From: CAYHYG01 sp964360835
GTDB taxonomy: Bacteria > Patescibacteriota > Patescibacteriia > UBA1558 > 2-01-FULL-52-15
Direction of reading: 5' to 3'
Assembly (NCBI GenBank): GCA_964360835.1
Contig: CAYHYG010000013.1
Location: 1-24,344 of the forward strand
Length of the DNA stretch: 24,344 nucleotides
In this document: piece by piece, positions 23,686-24,344 of the stretch
Position numbering within the stretch: position 1 is the first letter of the stretch
How the letters are laid out: every line of letters begins with the position of its first letter
Translations under genes and position numbers: made by a program
Notes under the pieces: model-generated
What the model was told of the DNA's origin: nothing
Seen by the model: only the letters and a program-made list of their open reading frames with translations
Databases searched by the model: none

Positions 23686-24045
23686 CTAGGACTCCACAAG
23701 GTCCATGGTTTCAATCTGGAAGTCCAGCTCATTGAGTATGAGCAGCTCATGGACAACTTTCCTCATGTGATCAGTGAAGTGTAGCTGGGTAAAGCCTTCA
23801 AGTGTGCTGTGATCTCTCATGTAGCCGATGGCTGACATTTCGACTAGGTAGCCCAGAAGGTTCTTGTACCATCTCGTCATCTTCTCACGGTCAGCAGCCA
23901 AACGCAGATCGTGCCAACCGTTGTCGAAGATTCGTCCGACCGCCTCCCATTGGGGTTTGTCCCACGGATCTGGCGGGTAAAAGGGTTGAAGTTTGGCGAA
24001 GATGGCTTGGGCATTGTCGCTGAGCGCCTCACAGTCTGTGGGCAT
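23686..24045 (-). CDS. Hypothetical soluble protein, 119 residues
   Basis: ATG 24045 is supported by GGAGG 5 nt upstream and by a promoter further up. The protein has no signal peptide or membrane segment and looks mostly helical, with a Trp-rich N-terminal half (PPDPWDKPQW, NGWHDLRLAADREK, RWYKNLLGYLVEM) and a C-terminal half ending in acidic residues (LNELDFQIETMDLVES). It has several His residues in the second half (DHSTLEGFTQLHFTDHM) but no pattern I recognise. A promoter, strong ribosome site and terminator of its own mark it as an expressed single-gene unit. Function unknown. Confidence 0.75.
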   Translation of the reverse strand: MPTDCEALSDNAQAIFAKLQPFYPPDPWDKPQWEAVGRIFDNGWHDLRLAADREKMTRWYKNLLGYLVEMSAIGYMRDHSTLEGFTQLHFTDHMRKVVHELLILNELDFQIETMDLVES

Positions 24046-24081
24046 TTGATCCTCCAGTGTGGGTGTACGAAACTATGGCTA

Positions 24082-24110
24082 ATTCAATCATGCTAAAATT
24101 TATCTGTCAA
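24082..24110 (-). promoter_or_regulatory. Promoter of the 119-aa protein gene
   Basis: On the minus strand: TTGACA (24110-24105), a 17-nt spacer ending in TGA, then TTGAAT (24087-24082), an extended -10. Predicted +1 near 24075, giving a leader of about 29 nt with the GGAGG site. Confidence 0.7.
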
Positions 24111-24115
24111 AACGA

Positions 24116-24144
24116 TTGACATTTAGCTTATAAATTATTATAGT
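24116..24144 (+). promoter_or_regulatory. Promoter for tRNA-Gln, divergent from the 119-aa protein gene
   Basis: TTGACA (24116-24121), a 17-nt spacer, then TATAGT (24139-24144); predicted +1 near 24151. The -35 boxes of the two divergent promoters are only 5 nt apart and form the inverted repeat TGTCAA-AACGA-TTGACA. Confidence 0.75.
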
Positions 24145-24159
24145 TTGTTGGCAATTTAT

Positions 24160-24176
24160 ATTCGGGGATCGTCTAA
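24160..24176 (+). repeat. Partial copy of the 5' end of tRNA-Gln in its own leader
   Basis: ATTCGGGGATCGTCTAA at 24160-24176 is identical to 24275-24291, which is the tRNA's first 15 nt plus two bases before it. The similarity stops at both ends and no other tRNA parts follow, so this is a fragment and not a second tRNA gene. The copies are 115 nt apart. Confidence 0.85.
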
Positions 24177-24244
24177 CTTGCCCCGCCAGTTTTCTTTGAG
24201 AATGATCGGTTGCTTCAATACTCTCAAGAAAAGAGCAGTTAGAC
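24171..24244 (+). other. Extended hairpin in the tRNA-Gln leader
   Basis: GTCTAAC (24171-24177) pairs with GTTAGAC (24238-24244). Inside it, TTTTCTT plus GAG (24190-24200, one bulged T) pairs with CTC plus AAGAAAA (24223-24232). The outer 5' arm lies in the copied tRNA fragment. Confidence 0.55.
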
Positions 24245-24276
24245 GGAAATGTTATTAAAAAATTTGTCTTGATGAT

Positions 24277-24344
24277 TCGGGGATCGTCTAATGGTAGGAC
24301 AGCGGCCTTTGAAGCCGTCAATCATGGTTCGAGCCCATGTCCCC
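24277..24344 (+). tRNA. trnQ: tRNA-Gln (anticodon UUG), 3' end cut by window
   Basis: The acceptor 5' strand TCGGGGA is followed by the D-arm GTCT-AATGGTA-GGAC, the anticodon stem GCGGC/GCCGT with loop CTTTGAA (anticodon TTG), and the T-arm CATGG-TTCGAGC-CCATG. Then comes TCCCC, the first five bases of the 3' acceptor strand. The last two acceptor bases and the discriminator fall beyond the window. U at position 1 is typical of bacterial tRNA-Gln. Transcription is predicted to start 126 nt upstream, so RNase P must remove a long leader. Confidence 0.93.

Noticed and set aside
24161..24240. Possible second tRNA gene upstream of tRNA-Gln
   Set aside because: Only the first 15 nt match; there is no D-arm 3' side, anticodon arm or T-arm.
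1..24344. CRISPR arrays, insertion sequences, transposases, rRNA
   Set aside because: No regularly spaced repeats, transposase motifs, long terminal inverted repeats or rRNA segments were seen in the window.

Overview
This window looks like chromosomal DNA from a Candidate Phyla Radiation (Patescibacteria) bacterium, probably of the Parcubacteria group. The inference rests on tightly packed genes that overlap by 4-14 nt, a very large share of sugar-transfer and polytopic membrane proteins of unknown detail, FG-GAP and PEGA surface-type proteins, and a compact murA / S41 protease / rplI / pyrG block. UGA is used normally as a stop (for example at the ends of the S41 protease and of several glycosyltransferase genes), so this is not one of the UGA-glycine lineages. 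I could run no database search, so the taxonomy is a judgement.

Left half (1-8228, + strand): the end of an FG-GAP repeat protein, then a surface-polysaccharide operon. It holds a GtrA-like flippase, two DPM1-type family 2 glycosyltransferases, a UDP-glucuronate-decarboxylase-like and a UDP-glucose-4-epimerase-like enzyme, a DUF2304 membrane protein, a WbbL-like family 2 glycosyltransferase and two family 4 glycosyltransferases. Together they would make NDP-sugars and polyprenyl-phosphate-sugars, build a glycan and supply flipped sugar donors. Two large polytopic membrane proteins (8216-10297 minus, 10355-11902 plus) look like GT-C type lipid-phosphosugar transferases or polymerases. They diverge from one another through a 57-nt promoter region. 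The plus one leads a cassette with an exported 489-aa protein, a small membrane protein and a HIT hydrolase.

Middle (14113-20115): a PEGA-domain protein on the minus strand, divergent from the plus-strand housekeeping block murA (peptidoglycan), S41 C-terminal protease, rplI (bL9) and pyrG (CTP synthase). The block ends at a bidirectional terminator.

Right end (20151-24344): single genes with their own strong promoters and, in three cases, strong Shine-Dalgarno sites, mostly on the minus strand. They are an ABC exporter, a four-helix membrane protein, a gene interrupted by an in-frame TGA, and a 119-aa unknown protein. A plus-strand tRNA-Gln(UUG) is cut by the window end.

The most interesting element lies upstream of the ABC exporter. 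A near-consensus promoter has its predicted +1 exactly on the ATG of a 30-codon leader ORF. The ORF is followed by an intrinsic terminator, and codons 21-25 of the ORF can pair over 15 nt with that terminator's 5' arm. This is the layout of a ribosome-mediated transcription attenuator, here started by a leaderless mRNA. Several other promoters in the window also place +1 within 0-2 nt of a start codon, so leaderless initiation seems common in this organism. The tRNA-Gln has a 126-nt leader that carries a copy of the tRNA's own 5' end.
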